The notes under the pieces: generated by a model
Database searches by the model: none
What the model was told of the DNA's origin: nothing
What the model saw: the letters and a program-made list of their open reading frames with translations, nothing else
Source: Zingiber officinale
Taxonomy: Eukaryota; Streptophyta; Magnoliopsida; Zingiberales; Zingiberaceae
NCBI RefSeq assembly: GCF_018446385.1
Contig: NC_056002.1
Location: forward strand, 33,218,636 to 33,282,635
Direction: 5' to 3'
DNA length: 64,000 nt
Program-made: the position numbers and the translations under genes
Shown here: positions 36,870 to 49,517 of the stretch, piece after piece
Layout: every line of letters starts with the position of its first letter
Position numbering within the stretch: position 1 is the stretch's first letter

Positions 36870-37156
36870 GAATGGTATGACTAAATTATGATAAGTTTCA
36901 GCTAGAACGTGTCAGACCCATGGTGGGCCTGATATGGGAAAATATCAGGCCCACTGTTATCCCGGATGTTATAATTGTATGGTTCAATAATTTCCTGAAT
37001 AACAAATAGGATTGTAAATTGGGGGTCAACTCTAAGTTACGACTTAAATTAATAGGGTTTTGTTGTGCTTGTAAGGCAAAAATCGAAAGTGTGCACTGTT
37101 CATTGAATTCCAGCAAGATCACTGTTCCGTTCCAAATTGCATGATACAATAACTTC
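36870..37156 (+). repeat. Satellite unit fragment (504+33n family), first copy
   Basis: Starts near ATGATAAGTTTCAGCTAGAACGTG and includes the GGGCCTGATAT...ATATCAGGCCC hairpin, then the common downstream sequence to CAATAACTTCA, where a truncated LTR begins. On the minus strand 37158-36898 is an open frame shared with other units. Confidence 0.85.
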
Positions 37157-38363
37157 AAAGGGATTCAAAGTTAAGATTTTTTGTTGTCTAACGTGTGTAA
37201 ATAAGTTTGCAGAAATGTCCTAACTGCGGTTAGGCAGGTGAAAGCCCTTAGGAGGTGGTAACCCTAGGTGGAGGAAAACCCTAAGGGGTGGCAACCTTAG
37301 GTCATAGGGGGTGGTAACATTAGGTGGAGGAAATCCTAAGGGGGGTAACCTTAGGTCCTAGGGGGAGGTAACCCTAGGTGGCAGAAAACCCTAGGGGGTG
37401 GTAATCCTAGGTCGTAGGGGGTGGTAACCCTAGGCAGAAAGTCCAGTCGGTCTAGAGGACCGGGGCTGATATCAGGTATGCTCTCCTGAGTAGAGTAGAT
37501 GAGGACGCATTCCCCGCGGAGGGAACAGTAGGCGTCGGTTCGACCTAGGATTTCTAGTTAGAAATTTGAAGTCAGAACCGGACAGTCAGAAGACTGTCAA
37601 AATATTTTTGTTGCTATATTTATTATATGCTAACTTTGTTTTACAGGATATATTATTGTCTTGTGGACTAACCTATCTTGCAGGGACAAAATAGCACATT
37701 ATGCCTCGGATGAACAGTACCCGAGGCGCCCTCATGGAGCTTGGAGGTGCCTTGGGTGCAATGGCTGGAGTGTGCACGCTGCGGAGATGGAGGCACCCTC
37801 ATGGAGGCTTGAGGTGCCTCGGACAGCCTTGAAGGCGCCCTCAAGGAGCATGGAGGCGCCTTCAAGTGGATGAGCGACGATGGGGTCTGGGCTTATCCAC
37901 GCGGCTGACTCGGCTGTGATGGAGCCGCCCTCAAGGGGCTTTGAGGCACCTTCAATAGTTCTTTTATGGAGGCTTCGACCAACACTTGTATTCAACACAT
38001 TTTGAGCCATCCTTTAGCTGTGCACTTCTAACGAGACGATCCGGCTGATCTACAACAAGTCCCCAACGACCCGAAGCTACGAATCTTCAATTTTTGTTGT
38101 CAGTATAGATTTTTCAATACTGCTAAATTGTAATAATCTTGTAACCTTTTGCGCTATAAATAGTTGTTGCCCAAAGTAAATGCTCAAGGAGCATGGTCCT
38201 TGGAGTAGGAGTCGCCCAAGACTCTAAACCAAGTAAAAATACTTAGGTCTTTCTGTGTGCTTGCTTTATTTATTTCTGATGTATTACTCGAACGTTTTTT
38301 ATTACGATAAGTGAAAGCCACGAGCGTTATTCACCCCCCCCTCTAGTGCGTCTCGATCCAATA
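37157..38363 (+). mobile_element. Truncated solo LTR of the E family
   Basis: About 1.2 kb that aligns with the LTRs of element E from GGGATTCAAAGTTAAG to GATCCAATA but lacks roughly the first 55 bp of the LTR. It has the CCTAGGTGGAGG/GGTGGTAACC repeats (37240-37440), the GAGGCGCC cluster (37720-37945) and a clean TATA box CGCTATAAATAG near 38150. It sits in satellite DNA of which about 80 bp was lost at the junction, so no target duplication is visible. Confidence 0.8.
37235..37435 (+). repeat. Short CCCTAGG-type tandem repeat in E-family LTR
   Basis: Units of about 40 bp alternate GGTGGTAACCCTAGGTGG and AAAACCCTAAGGGG with TTAGGTCCTAGGGGG. The same block is present at 39530-39690 and 53480-53630. 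CCTAGG is itself a palindrome, so this part is rich in short inverted repeats. Confidence 0.75.
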
Positions 38364-39148
38364 TACTCTAGGTCCATCAGTGGATTTTGGTCAAAACCCA
38401 CTAACGGGCCTAGAGAGGCCAGATTGCACCCAAATCAATTCCTGTGGATTTCTCATGCATCAAGGACTTCAACGGTGTCGTCTATTTTTGATTTAGATCT
38501 TTCCGGAGGCAATCGAATCTTATGATATATTTCACCCAGAACATGGGTCTGATATGGAAAAATATCAAGCCCACGTTGAGCCTGATATAGGAAAATATTA
38601 GGCCCACGGTGGGCCTAATATGGGAAAATATCAGGCCCATGATTATTCCTGATGTGAGAATTGTATGGTTGAAAAATTTTCTGAATAACAAATAGGGTTG
38701 TAAATTGAGTTTCAACTCTAAGTTACAACTTAAATTAATAGGGTTTAGTTGTGCTTGTAAGGTAAAACTCGAAAGTATGCAATGTTCATTAAATTCCAAC
38801 AAGTGCCATGTTCTATGCTAAATGGCACAACACAATAACTTCATTGCCAGTGGTTAGAACCTAGGTTTGACAACATATCTACCTTCTCCTTGCTCAACCC
38901 TTCCTATTGCTCGATATTTTGGTGAAATTTGACTACTCTAGGCCCATTAGTGAGTTTTGGTCAAAACCCACTAACAGACCTAGAGAGGTCATATTGCATC
39001 CAAATTAATTCCTGTGGCTTTCTTATGCATCAAGGACTCCAACGGTGTTGTTTATTACTGATTTAGATCTCTTCGAAGGCGATCGAATCTTATGATACAT
39101 TTCACCCAGAACGTGGGACTGATAAGGGAAAATATCAGGCCCACATTG
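38364..39148 (+). repeat. Satellite, 1.4 units of the 504+33n family
   Basis: A full unit from 38372 to 38941 (570 bp, three 33-bp hairpin subrepeats) is followed by a partial unit to 39148, where element G interrupts it within a hairpin subrepeat. Other hairpins are TAGTGGGTTTTG-GT-CAAAACCCACTA-type (38385-38415) and GTGCC-AAAT-GGCAC-type. The minus-strand frame 38802-38482 is open. Confidence 0.9.
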
Positions 39149-39174
39149 TGTAGGACCCTTGTTGCTCTTTGGGA

Positions 39175-39300
39175 GTTACAAACCATATTTAATTATCAAA
39201 ATAATTTCACAATCAGTTTTAAAAAATACCTCCATGCATTTTTTCCATAACACAAATTCTCCCTCGAACTTCGGCAGGAAGATGCTCGGTTCGGCCATCG
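39175..39300 (-). pseudogene. Element G gag, N-terminal scrap
   Basis: The minus strand from an ATG near 39300 reads capsid-start residues like those of A and C (FRAEPSIFLPKFEGEFVL-type, then MEVFFKTDCEI). It stops where the truncated LTR begins. The plus-strand frame 39159-39344 is a shadow. Confidence 0.55.
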
Positions 39301-39392
39301 TTTCGGTGCTTCAATCGACGATTAGTCCATTTGAGGCATTCTAGCTCTGATACCAACAGGACCTAACCTGACTTGGTTGATCACATCAAAAC

Positions 39393-40614
39393 TGTTGGTG
39401 CGGGAAGCATCCGACGATCAAACCTTAGTTTTGATAATCGCAAAAGGGATTCAAAGTTAAGGTTAATTGCTATCTAAGGAGCTTAAACAAATTTACAGGA
39501 AAGTCCTAACGACGGTTAGGCAGGTGAAAAATCCTAAGGGACAGTAACCTTAGGTCCTAGGGGGTGGTAACCCTAGGTGGAGAAGAAATCCTAAGGGGGG
39601 GTAACCTTAGGTCCTAGGGGGAGGTAACCCTAGGTGGAGAAAAACCCTAGGGGGTGGTAACCCTAGGTCCTAGGGGTGGTAACCCTAAGCGAAAAGTCAA
39701 GTCGATCTGGAGGACCAGACTGGCATCAGGTATGCTCTCCTAAGTGGAGTAGGTGAAGACGCGTTCCCCGGAAGAGGGAACAGTAGGCGTCGGTTCGACC
39801 TAGGGTTTTTGGTCGGAAATCTGAAGTCAAAATCGGATAGTCCGTAACTGTCAAACTTTCACATTATTATGTTTATTGTGTGTGCTAACCTTGTTTTGCA
39901 GGATATGTAGTTGGGTTGTGACTAACATGTTTTTCAGGGACAAAGGAGCAAGATCAACCTCGAATGAACAGTACCCAAGGCGCCCTCATGGAGCTTGAGG
40001 CGCCTCAGGTGCAAGGCAGATGCAGCGCATGCAGTAGGGTTGGAGGCGCCTCGGACGGATCTGGAGGTGCCTCAGACAGGCTTGGAGGCGCCTCAAAGGG
40101 TGATGAAGGCACCTTCAACCAGATAAGTTGCGACCAGTTCTGTTCTGATCCGTGCGGCTGACTCGGCAAGTTGGAGGCGCCTCGGACAAGCTTGGAGGCG
40201 CCCTCAACGGCCTATTTATTGCTTCTTCGACTAGCAACTCATTTAATCAAGGCTAAATTGTTCTTTCTCCTGTGTGCTGTTAACGAAAGGTTCCGGCCAA
40301 GCTACGACAAGTCCCCGATAACCCGGCGCTCTGATTTCTGTAATTTAGTTGTTGGTATTACTTTAAATTCCTGTTGTATTCATTTCATACTTGTACTGAA
40401 TTTTACGATATTATAGTTGTTGTCCACTGAAAGCGATCAAAGATCACGGGCCTTGGAGTAGGAGTCGCCCAAGGCTCGGAACCAAGTAAATCTTGGTGTT
40501 CTGTTATGTTTTTAATTATTCCGCTACTTTTCTCGTCGATTTACAATTACGAAACACGTGAAAGCCACGAGCGCTATTCACCCCACCCCCCTCTAGCACG
40601 GTCTCGATCCAACA
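39393..40614 (+). repeat. Element E, 5' LTR
   Basis: 1222 bp. It contains the CCCTAGG-type block (39530-39690), the GAGGCGCCTC cluster (39975-40210) and a weak TATA region near 40405-40415. It ends GATCCAACA just before the PBS. Confidence 0.9.
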
Positions 40615-40879
40615 ATTGGTATCAGAGTGGGGTAGCTTCGATTTGGTGCAACCACCAATCAAGCATTCTTGTCGTGCTGATTTCATTTTTTTTGGAGTCG
40701 ATCGGAATCGATATTCTTGTTGTCTTCCGATCTTATTTCTTTCATAATCGGATTTGTCTCGAAGTTGGTGCAATACCACTCGAGATCTTAATTTATTTTT
40801 ACTTTTATACCGCACTGCTAATCCAAGATCAAGTCCTGGGACAATCTTTTTGTTTATTTTTCGTGTGCAAGTTTTTTAA

Positions 40880-41145
40880 ATGGCCCAACAAGAAGGCTAC
40901 AGGACAGTCTGTCCCCCGCTCTTCTCCGGCGAAGACTTCGGCTACTGGAAAGGTCGAATGGAGTCATACCTGCAAACCCAGTTCGAAGTCTGGATGATCA
41001 CCAAGACAGGCCTCGAACTCCCACTTGACGGCATGGGCAAATTAGTATCATACGTGAACTATGACGCATCCTTAATAAAGAAAGTAGAAGCGAACGCAAA
41101 GGCAACCTGCATACTCCAGTGTGGTCTAACAAAGGAGGAACTTAA
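40880..41145 (+). pseudogene. Element E gag, N-terminal part
   Basis: Starts MAQQEGYRTVCPPLFSGEDF and continues through WKGRMESYLQTQFEVW to TKEELN, where element F interrupts it. The same residues are found in D (MAQNKGYNTVHPSLF, TKEELNRVG), so E and D share a gag lineage distinct from A-C. Confidence 0.85.
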
Positions 41146-44100
41146 TGTTGGAGCAATCCTAATGGTCCGTGCGACCATGTGTTTTGTTGTTTGGGCAAAG
41201 GGTTTAAGTTAGGTTCACCCTTGTATTTGATATGTGTATTTGAGTTGTGCAGGTTTGCAGGATACACATGTGACTCAGGTTGACGGCTTCGGGTCCGGTG
41301 AAGGATGGAGCATCCGAGGGACCATGGACAAGACAACGAGGACAAGGGCTGAGGGAAGCGACTTCGAGGCATACGCGAAGGATGACATTGGGGACGAGCC
41401 GCGGGCTTGAATGCATTCGAGGGACGAGAGCCAAAGGAAGTAGGCTTGAAGGCAAGAGGTTAAAGCTACAAATGAAGCATCAAATGAGTCATAAGGGTGA
41501 GGGTACGAGTGCATGAGAGATTGTACTCGGAGCAAAATCCTAGTTTTAGGGTTTCACGAAGCAGTAATGTAGCGCTACTGTAGCAATACTGTAGCAGTAC
41601 TATAGCAGTCGACTGCATGTTTTAGCAGTCGATTGGCAGCGAACAGAATGTCTCTATTCGCTCGGTTAGTGTGGAATCGAGACGTTGGGATGTAACGGTC
41701 GAATTTCCATAGAGGGTAGTCAACTGCATGTTTTAGCAGTTGATGTTAGAATGTATACTAAAAGTCTAGCTTCTGGTATAAACATTTATCTAGAAATAAG
41801 AATCACATTGGTCAAATGTCTACATTTATGATAAATGTAGTTGTTTAATTAATTTATATTGTAGATAACATGGTGTGTGGTGTCACACACAGAAGATCAT
41901 GTTATCAGTACCTTATAAATTATAAACAGTAGCTCACGACCAAGATGGAAAGGAACAAACCATTGGAAGGTTGTAGTGTAATTAAGTATTAGTTTATCTT
42001 AACTATATAATTACACTAGTACACTTAGAGTGTATTGAGTAGGACCATTAGAGGTCGTTTCTTTTATACTGACTTTATAAAGGAACAAAGACCTCAGTTA
42101 TTATGGAAGTGTGTGCTCTTAATCTCAATATAATAACAAGCACATATATTTGATATTTATTTCTTTAATTTATCACTGGGTGAGATTTAGTTCGATAAAT
42201 CAATAAGCCCGATAAGTTGAGAAATGATATCACTTATAGTGTGTGTTGTTGATTATAGAAGGAAACTGTGTCCTAGTGAACTAGGTTGAGAATGTCCCCA
42301 AGAGAAGCTTATAAGGATTGTCATGTTAAACCCTGCAGGTGGACTTAGTCCGACATGACGATGAAGTTGAGTGGTACTACTCTTGGAGCTAGATATTAAT
42401 TAAGTGAATTGTCAGTAACTTACTTAATTAGTGGACATTTGTTATCTTAAACACAGGGAGACTAATACACTCATAATAAGAAGGAGCCCAAAATGTAATT
42501 TGGGATTGGTGCGGTAGTTCAATAATAGTTCTCTAGTGGAATGAATTATTATTGATAAAATTAAGTTGTGTGTTCGGGGCGAACACGGGATACTTAATTT
42601 TATCGGGAGACCAAAACCAATTCCTCCTCTCGGTCCCTATCGTAGCCTCTTAATTATAGAGTACTATACCCACCTATACCCACCTTCTTACCCATCCCAT
42701 AGGGGCCGGCCAAGCTAGCTTGGAGACCAAGCTAGGGTCGGCCAAAGTTTGGTTCATGGGTGCTTCAAGGTGGCCGACCCTAGCTTGGGTTCAAGCTTGG
42801 TGTGGCTGGCCCAAATTAAAATAAAAGGATTTTTATTTTTTAAAATTTTTCTTATGTGGATAACATAATTTAAAAGAGAGTTTAAAAATTTAAATCTTTC
42901 CTTTTATAAGATTCTACAAAAGATTAAGAGAAGAGCTAAATCTCTTTCCTTATTTGTAGATTAAAAGGTTGATTTTAATTTTGGTAAAAACTTTCCTTTT
43001 AATTATGTTCATGATTTAAAAGAAAGTTTAAAAATTAAAAATTCTCTTTTATTAGTTTCTACAAAAGATTAAGAAAAGATTTAATATCTTTCCTTATTTG
43101 TAGATTGAAAGGAGATTTTAATTTTTAGAGATAACTTTCCTTTTTGGAAATTATCCACATGTTTAAAAGAAAATTTTTAATTTATAAAATTTCTTTTTAT
43201 TAACCAATCATGAAGGGATTAAAATTATTGGAGAAATTTTTATAAAGTTCTAGAAACAAATTAGGAAGTTTTAATTTTTGTTTTAATTAAAACTCTCCTT
43301 GTTTTGGGGAAAGAGGTGGCCGGCCAAATAAATTTGAGAAGAGAAAATTATTTTTAATTAAATAAATTTTCCTTTTCATGGCAAAAGAATTAAGAAAGTT
43401 TTTATTTAAATTTCCTTATTTGCCAAGACCAAGGATTATAAAAGAGGGGGTAGAGGAGGCTTCATAGAAAAACGACTCTATTCTTTTTCTTCCTCTCTTT
43501 TCTTCCTTGGTGTGGCCGTTCCCTAGAGGTTCCCCTTCTCCTTCTCTCTTCTCCTTCTTGTGGCCGAGACTTCATCATCTCTTGGAGGCATAGAAGTGGC
43601 CGGATCTAGCTTGGAGAAAAGGAGAGAAAGGAGTCTTGTTTCATGCATCCCTTGGAGCTTGGTTGGTGGAAAAAGATCTTCATCTTTTGGAAGCATTGTG
43701 CTTGGCCGAAACTTGAAGAAAGGAGAAGAAGGTGCTTTGGTGGTTTCTCATCTCGGAAGATCGTTGCCCACACAACGTCTGAGGTTAGAAGAGGAATACG
43801 GTAGAAGATCAAGAGGTTTTTCTAAAAGGTATAACTAGTGTTTTTCCTTTCCGCATCATACTAGTTATTTTAGGAAATAATACCAAATACAAGAGGCATA
43901 CGATTTTAGTGTTTCGAATTTGCATTCGATGTAGTGTTCTTTTGTTTGTTCTTTTCCTTGTGATTTGATTGTTCTTTTCGGTTGACCTAAAGTTATTTTA
44001 GGAAATTAAATATTAGCTTTCCTTAAAAGGTTTTGTCTAGTCGGTGGTGGTTGCTCCCATATCCAAGAAGGTCATGTGCCTCGCCACGTCAGTACTGGGA

Positions 44101-44788
44101 ACCAATTATGAAAATTAATATTTAATGGAATTAATAACTTAGGTGATTTGGATCGAACGTGTTAAGTTCCGCAGGAGATCCAAGTCAAAACCTAAAAGAA
44201 CAAATAGATTAAACTTTGGATCAAACGTGTTAAGTTCCGCAGGCGATCCAAGTTTAATTTAAAAGAACACATGGTAGCTAGGAAAAGGTTCAGACCTTTG
44301 TACAAAATTTTTGTACAGTGGAACCATTAGGTTTTCCGAGTAGAAACCAACAGTCGACTGGTAGGCGAGGTTTTTCAACCCGTGGCCTATATAACCAAGC
44401 CTTGGGAGCTTGGTTGAGGTTGACGAAATAGATGTGGTTAATCTCTATTAGTAGTCTACCTGTGCCCTAGCATCAAAGGAGTCCTTGGTGAGCGTTGTGG
44501 TGAGGTTTCTCCACCCACAAGGAGGTTGAGCTAGCCGGAGTTTGCCGGGGATTAATTCACCGACGGATTGAGGGATCGTCCACCTTATGGACACACCGTG
44601 GAGTAGGAGCAAGTTATCTCCGAACCACGTAAACGAACGTGTTAGCGGTTTGCATTTCCTTTCTGCGTTTTAGTCTTTCTACTTGTTTGTTTGTATTTTC
44701 ACTTGCACACTAACATTGTAGAAAGAAGCGAGGATTTGGGGGTGCCGTCTATCCAACCCCCCTTCTAGCCGGCCACCGATCCCCAACA
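41146..44788 (+). repeat. Element F, LTR1 (split by solo LTR H)
   Basis: About 1.03 kb without H. Begins TGTTGGAGCAATCC and ends CCCCAACA. It includes a short CTGTAGCA-type repeat (41570-41610; ACTGTAGCAGTACTG words). Nearly the same as LTR2. Confidence 0.88.
41744..44352 (+). mobile_element. Solo LTR H
   Basis: 2609 bp, TGTTAGAATG...AAACCAACA, with target duplication GTTGA (41739-41743) and GTCGA (44353-44357), one base different. LTR2 of F has the empty site (AGCAGTCGACTGG), which proves the insertion. There is no PBS, purine tract or coding region inside. Open frames at 43560-43838 are low-complexity. It belongs to the same family as 24725-30164. Confidence 0.88.
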
Positions 44789-44853
44789 AGTGGTATCAGA
44801 GCTAAGTGATCTCTTGTTGGACTAATCGCCAAGAGAGCGGCTAGAGGAAGAAG

Positions 44854-46075
44854 ATGGAGTTAGAGGGACCTCTCGGATGGGACATCCGAATCCCACCTCC
44901 ATAAGAGCACGAGGACTTCGACTATTGGAGGAAGCGCATCGAGATGGATGTGGTTCCAAATGAATTGGAACCAATGGATTACGTTGGAGGAACCGTTTAA
45001 AGCTCCAACGGATAAGAAGGGAAAGCGTCTCTGACGTCGATATTGGACCGATGAGCAAAGAGAGCAATCAGAGACGGACAAGGAGGTAACTAGAATTTTA
45101 ATTAATTTATTACCTCCTAATGCGATATTGAATGTAGGTGAATACAAGAATGCAAGTGACCTTTGGAAAAAGGTAATTGCGCTTCATGAGAGTCCTACAC
45201 AAATCCAAGAAGAGAAGGAACCCAAGGAGAAGGACTCATTGGTCCAAGAAGAGAAGGAGCAATCGAATGTTGACACGAGCTCAACATCCGAGGAGGAGAA
45301 GGAAGATGAGGAGGTATCATCCACATATTCAAGGGAGGAAGAAGTGGAACCGTCCACATCTTCAAGTGAAGAGGAAGAAGAGCAATCCAAGGAAGAGAAG
45401 ATCTTGGAAGCTCAACCCTCCACCTCAACTACCAAGAAGAGCACAAAGGATCACATCAAATGCTTTGAGTGTAGTAAGATGGGACACTACAAGAGTAGAT
45501 GTCCTATGGGTAAGAAAGAGGTATCTCCTAAACTCAATTCAATCTCTTTAGAATCTAATTTGAGTTGTAGGAAGAAGAAGGAGAAGAAGCACATTAGATG
45601 CTTCACGTGTGGAAAACTTGGACACTACCACACAAGATGCTCAAGGAAGGGAGAGTTCAAGAAGTTGGAGCATCTAAAGAAGTGGGAGAAGAAGAAGAGG
45701 AGCTCAAGTCAAGGGGGAGCTTCAAGGGTAAGGGGGGTATACCCTAATTTGAAGTGTAATTCAAATTCAAATTCTTATGTTCCCATGCATGTTAGGAAAA
45801 ATAATGTTAATCATTATATGCCTATGCAAAATTTTAGTTTCAAATATCATGATAGGAGTAGGGTAATTGCAGATCAAAACCCTAGGAGACCCATTCATGA
45901 AAAATCTAGAAATGGTAGACCTAAGGAGACCCAAGGCATTAATCCCAAGAAGGGGAGACATATGCCTAGAAAGGATAGGTCTAGGAATGTCCAATTTGGA
46001 CAAATTAACTCTAGGGTTAGGAACCTAGAGAAGGAGAATCAAGCCTTAAGGGGAAAGCTTGATAAGTTAGAATAA
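44854..46075 (+). pseudogene. Element F gag, first copy
   Basis: Starts MELEGPLGWDIRIPPP, then a stop and a frame slip near 44900-45035. It is open from 45128 to 46075 (315 codons): NVGEYKNASDLWKKVIALHE, a long Glu/Ser-rich acidic part, then two CCHC knuckles, CFECSKMGHYKSRC and CFTCGKLGHYHTRC, both with all ligands, followed by a basic Arg/Lys-rich tail and coiled coil. Two knuckles instead of one separate F from A-D. Confidence 0.85.
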
Positions 46076-46114
46076 TTCATTAAGAGATTCAATGTTGGAT
46101 CTAAGGAATTAAAT

Positions 46115-46522
46115 ATGGTGTTGGGTAGCCAAAGACCCAACCATGATAGATCGGGCTTGGGATACCGATCTAGTTCCTCCAAGGCTAATGAGAGATCATG
46201 TGCTAGGGTGGCAAATGATCATGGCAAGGGAGAGTCCTCCAAAGCTAAGGGAAAGTCTTATGCTAGGGTTGCATATGACTATAGCAAGGAGAAGCCAATA
46301 AATGGCAAGGGAAAGTCATTTAATGGTAAGGAGAAACTAACCAAGGTTAAAAAGGTTAGATTTGTAGGCCAAGTGTCACCGAAGGTGCACCAATGTGGCC
46401 TAGCTATTGTGGATGAGTCACCTAGGGAGGTGACTAAGGTTAAGAGCTCTAGGGGGAGCTCAAAGAGTCAATTTGAGACCCATGGTCAATGGATCTCAAG
46501 GGGGTTTTGCTTGGGAGTCTAG
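46115..46522 (+). pseudogene. Element F downstream reading frame (Lys/Ser-rich)
   Basis: 135 codons, separated from gag by a stop near 46075. Residues are Ser/Lys/Gly-rich with repeats of KGKSYARVAYDYSK and KSFNGKEK. No domain is recognised. It is probably the basic C-terminal part of the gag polyprotein. The next 900 bp to 47455 hold no recognised coding region. Confidence 0.5.
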
Positions 46523-47469
46523 ACAAGCCATGGAATGTGCCAAGTGGTTTGGAGACGGACTTGAGTCTCAAACCTAGGGTTTTGGCACAATTGGTTTATG
46601 TTTCATGCTTAGAAATATGGGATTGGGGTCATATAGCATGATAATTGATTTTGGATGTATAGATGTCATATAAACCAATGCTAGGAATGCATTATGGGTT
46701 AGTATGGGCAAATACATCAAGAGGAAGCCAAAACTAGGACTTTAGGTCAAGGTTCAATTGAACTTTTTAGCTAGTTTTGTGTTTTGTGTCAATCTTGGGA
46801 TTGGTGATAGATATATTTTTATATATATTTTTTCCAAGTAGACATTGATATAATAGACCTCTCCACAAAATTTGGGATTTTTTGGAGGTCTATGGAATTT
46901 CTGGCGCATTTCTGAAGTTGGCCAGAAAAGGCTGATTTTTTCATGAATAGTGTACTAGTCGACTGGTAACACTGTTCACGAGCACAGAATGTCTCTGTAA
47001 GCTCGTTTTCATGGGGGCAGTCAACTGATACCAGTCTGAAAGTGTTTTCAACACTGGATTTTGACCGGGTCAGCTCATATAGATGTATGGGATCCATGGG
47101 GGATACATACATGAGTTTAGGGTCATTTGGAAGACAAGTTTTCAATAATTGGGATATTGTTAGAGAACTTTTTAGATGTTAGGCAAAGGGGGAGAAGTAA
47201 GGTTTAGTTGGGAAAACCTGAAAGTACCTTTGTGTAGGGGGAGCCTTGGCATAGGGTCTTAAAAAGCTCATTGTAAAAATCCTAGCTCATTGGGGAGTGT
47301 AGGTGTAGGGGGGAGCCTTGGGATAGGTCCCAATGCATGTAGCATTCCATTCGGCATTGTAAGTCCAAGTGTGTAGCCTTGGAATCGTAAGTCCATTGTA
47401 TTAGCATGTTTATTTGCTATTTGTTTTCCCTAACTTAAACGTATTGCCAAACACCAAAAAGGGGGAGAT

Positions 47470-48484
47470 TGTTGGAGCAATCCCAATGGTCCGTGCGACC
47501 ATGTGTTTTGATTTTTGGGCAAAGGGTTTAAGTTAGGTTCACCCTTGTATTTGATATGTGTATTTGAGTTATGCAGGTTTGCAGGATACACATGTGACTC
47601 AGGTTGACGGCTTCGGGTCCGGTGAAGGATGGAGCATCCGAGGGACCATGGACAAGACAACGAGGACAAGGGCCGAGGGAAGCGACTTCGAGACATACGC
47701 GAAGGATGACATTGGGGACGAGCCGCGGGCTTGAATGCATTCGAGGGACGAGAGCCAAAGGAAGTAGGCTTGAAGGCAAGAGGTTAAAGTTGCAAATGAA
47801 GCGTCAAATGAGTCATAAGGGTGAGGGTACGAGTGCATGAGAGATTATACTCGGAGCAAAATCCTAGTTTTAGGGTTTCACTGTAGCAGTACTGTAGCGT
47901 TACTGTAACAGTACTGTAGCAGCCAACTGCATGTTTTAGCAGTCGACTGGTGCAGTCGATTGGCAGCGAACAGAATGTCTCTGTTCACTCGGCTAGTGTG
48001 GAATCGAGCCGTTGGGATGTAACGGTCGAATTTCCATAGAGGGCAGTCGACTGCATATTTTAGCAGTCGACTGGTAGGCGGGGTTTTCCAACCCGTGGCC
48101 TATATAACCAAGCCTTGGGAGCTTGGTTGAGGTTGACGAAATAGAGGTAGTTAATCTCTATTAGTAGTCTACCTGTGCCCTAGCATCAAAGGAGTCCTTG
48201 GTGAGCGTTGTGGTGAGGTTTCTCCACCCACAAGGAGGTTGAGCTAGCTGGAGTTTGCCGGGGACTAATCCACCGACAGATTAAGGGATCGTCCACCTTA
48301 CGGACACGCCGTGGAGTAGGAGCAAGTTATCTCCGAATTAGGGGTTTGCATTTCCTTTCTGCGTTTTAGTCTTTCTACTTGTTTGTTTGTATTTCCGCTT
48401 GTGCACTAACATTGTAGAAAGAAGCGAGGATTTGGGGGTGCCGTCTATCCAACCCCCCTTCTAGCCGGCCACCGATCCCCAACA
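47470..48484 (+). repeat. Element F, LTR2
   Basis: 1015 bp, TGTTGGAGCAATCCC...CCCCAACA, preceded by a purine tract and followed by a PBS, so it acts as 3' LTR of one unit and 5' LTR of the next. It holds the empty site of H near 48063-48075. Confidence 0.9.
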
Positions 48485-48549
48485 AGTGGTATCAGAGCTA
48501 GGTGAGCTCTTGTTGGACTAATCGCCAAGAGAGCGGCTAGAGGAAGAAG

Positions 48550-49517
48550 ATGGAGTCGGAGGGACCTCTCGGATGGGACATCCGATTCCCACCTCCATAC
48601 GAGCGCGAGGACTTCGACTATTGGAGGAAGCGCATGGAGATGTGGTTCCAAATGAATTGGAACCAATGGATTGCATTGGAGGAACCGTTTAAAGCTCCAA
48701 CGGATAAGAAGGGAAAGCGTCTCCGACGTTGATATTGGACCAATGAGCAAAGAGAGCAATCGGAGACGGACAAGGAGGTAACTAGAATTTTAATTAATTT
48801 ATTACCTCCTAATGCGATATTGAATGTAGGTGAGTACGAGAATGCAAGTGACCTTTGGAAAAAGGTAATTGCGCTTCATGAGAGTCCTACACAAATCCAA
48901 GAAGAGAAGGAACCCAAGGAGAAGGACTCATTGGTCCAAGAAGAGAAGGACCAATCGAATGTTGACACGAGCTCAACATCCGAGGAGGAGAAGGAAGATG
49001 AGGAGGTATCATCCACATCTTCAAGGGAGGAAGAAGTGGAACCGTCCACATCTTTAAGTGAAGAGGAAGAAGAGCAATCCAAAGAAGAGGAGATCTTGGA
49101 AGCTCAACCCTCCACCTCAACTACCAAGAAGAGCACAAAGGATCACATCAAATGCTTTGAGTGTGGTAAGATGGGACACTACAAGAGTAGATGTCCTATG
49201 GGTAAGAAAGAGGTATCTCCTAAACTCAATTCAATCTCTTTAGAATCTAATTTGAGTTGTAGGAAGAAGAAGGAGAAGAAGCACATTAGATGCTTCACGT
49301 GTGGAAAACTTGGACACTACCACACAAGATGCTCAAGGAAGGGAGAGTTCAAGAAGTTGGAGCATCTAAAGAAGTGGGAGAAGAAGAAGAGGAGCTCAAG
49401 TCAAGGGGGAACTTCAAGGGTAAGGGAGGTATACCCTAATTTGAAGTGTAATTCAAATTCTTATGTTCCCATGCATGTTAGGAAAAATAATTTTAATCAT
49501 TATATGCCTATTCAAAA
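48550..49517 (+). pseudogene. Element F gag, second copy (truncated)
   Basis: Starts MESEGPLGWDIRFPPPYERE and reads on with a single in-frame TGA near 48730, then through the acidic part to two intact knuckles CFECGKMGHYKSRC and CFTCGKLGHYHTRC. At about 49517 the sequence switches to element E. It is better preserved than copy 1 in the N-terminal part, where copy 1 has a stop and a slip. Confidence 0.85.

Larger units (their letters stand above)
41146..49517 (+). mobile_element. Element F: gag-only LTR element, tandem LTR-internal-LTR-internal form
   Basis: Inserted in the E gag at CTTAA. LTR1 41146-44788 (interrupted by H), PBS TGGTATCAGAGC at 44791-44802, internal region 1 to 47469 with gag and a purine tract AAAAAGGGGGAGAT (47456-47469), LTR2 47470-48484, a second PBS at 48487-48498, and a second internal region that stops near 49517 inside gag. 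No third LTR or right-hand target repeat is seen, so this is a truncated dimer, probably from unequal recombination between two copies or from a deletion that also removed E sequence. Confidence 0.85.

Noticed and set aside
43560-43838. 92-codon frame in solo LTR H
   Set aside because: Low-complexity Ser/Gly/Glu-rich reading of an LTR; not conserved in the other H-type LTR.
45177-45551. Arg-rich alternative frame across element F gag
   Set aside because: Shadow of the gag frame, which has capsid and CCHC features.
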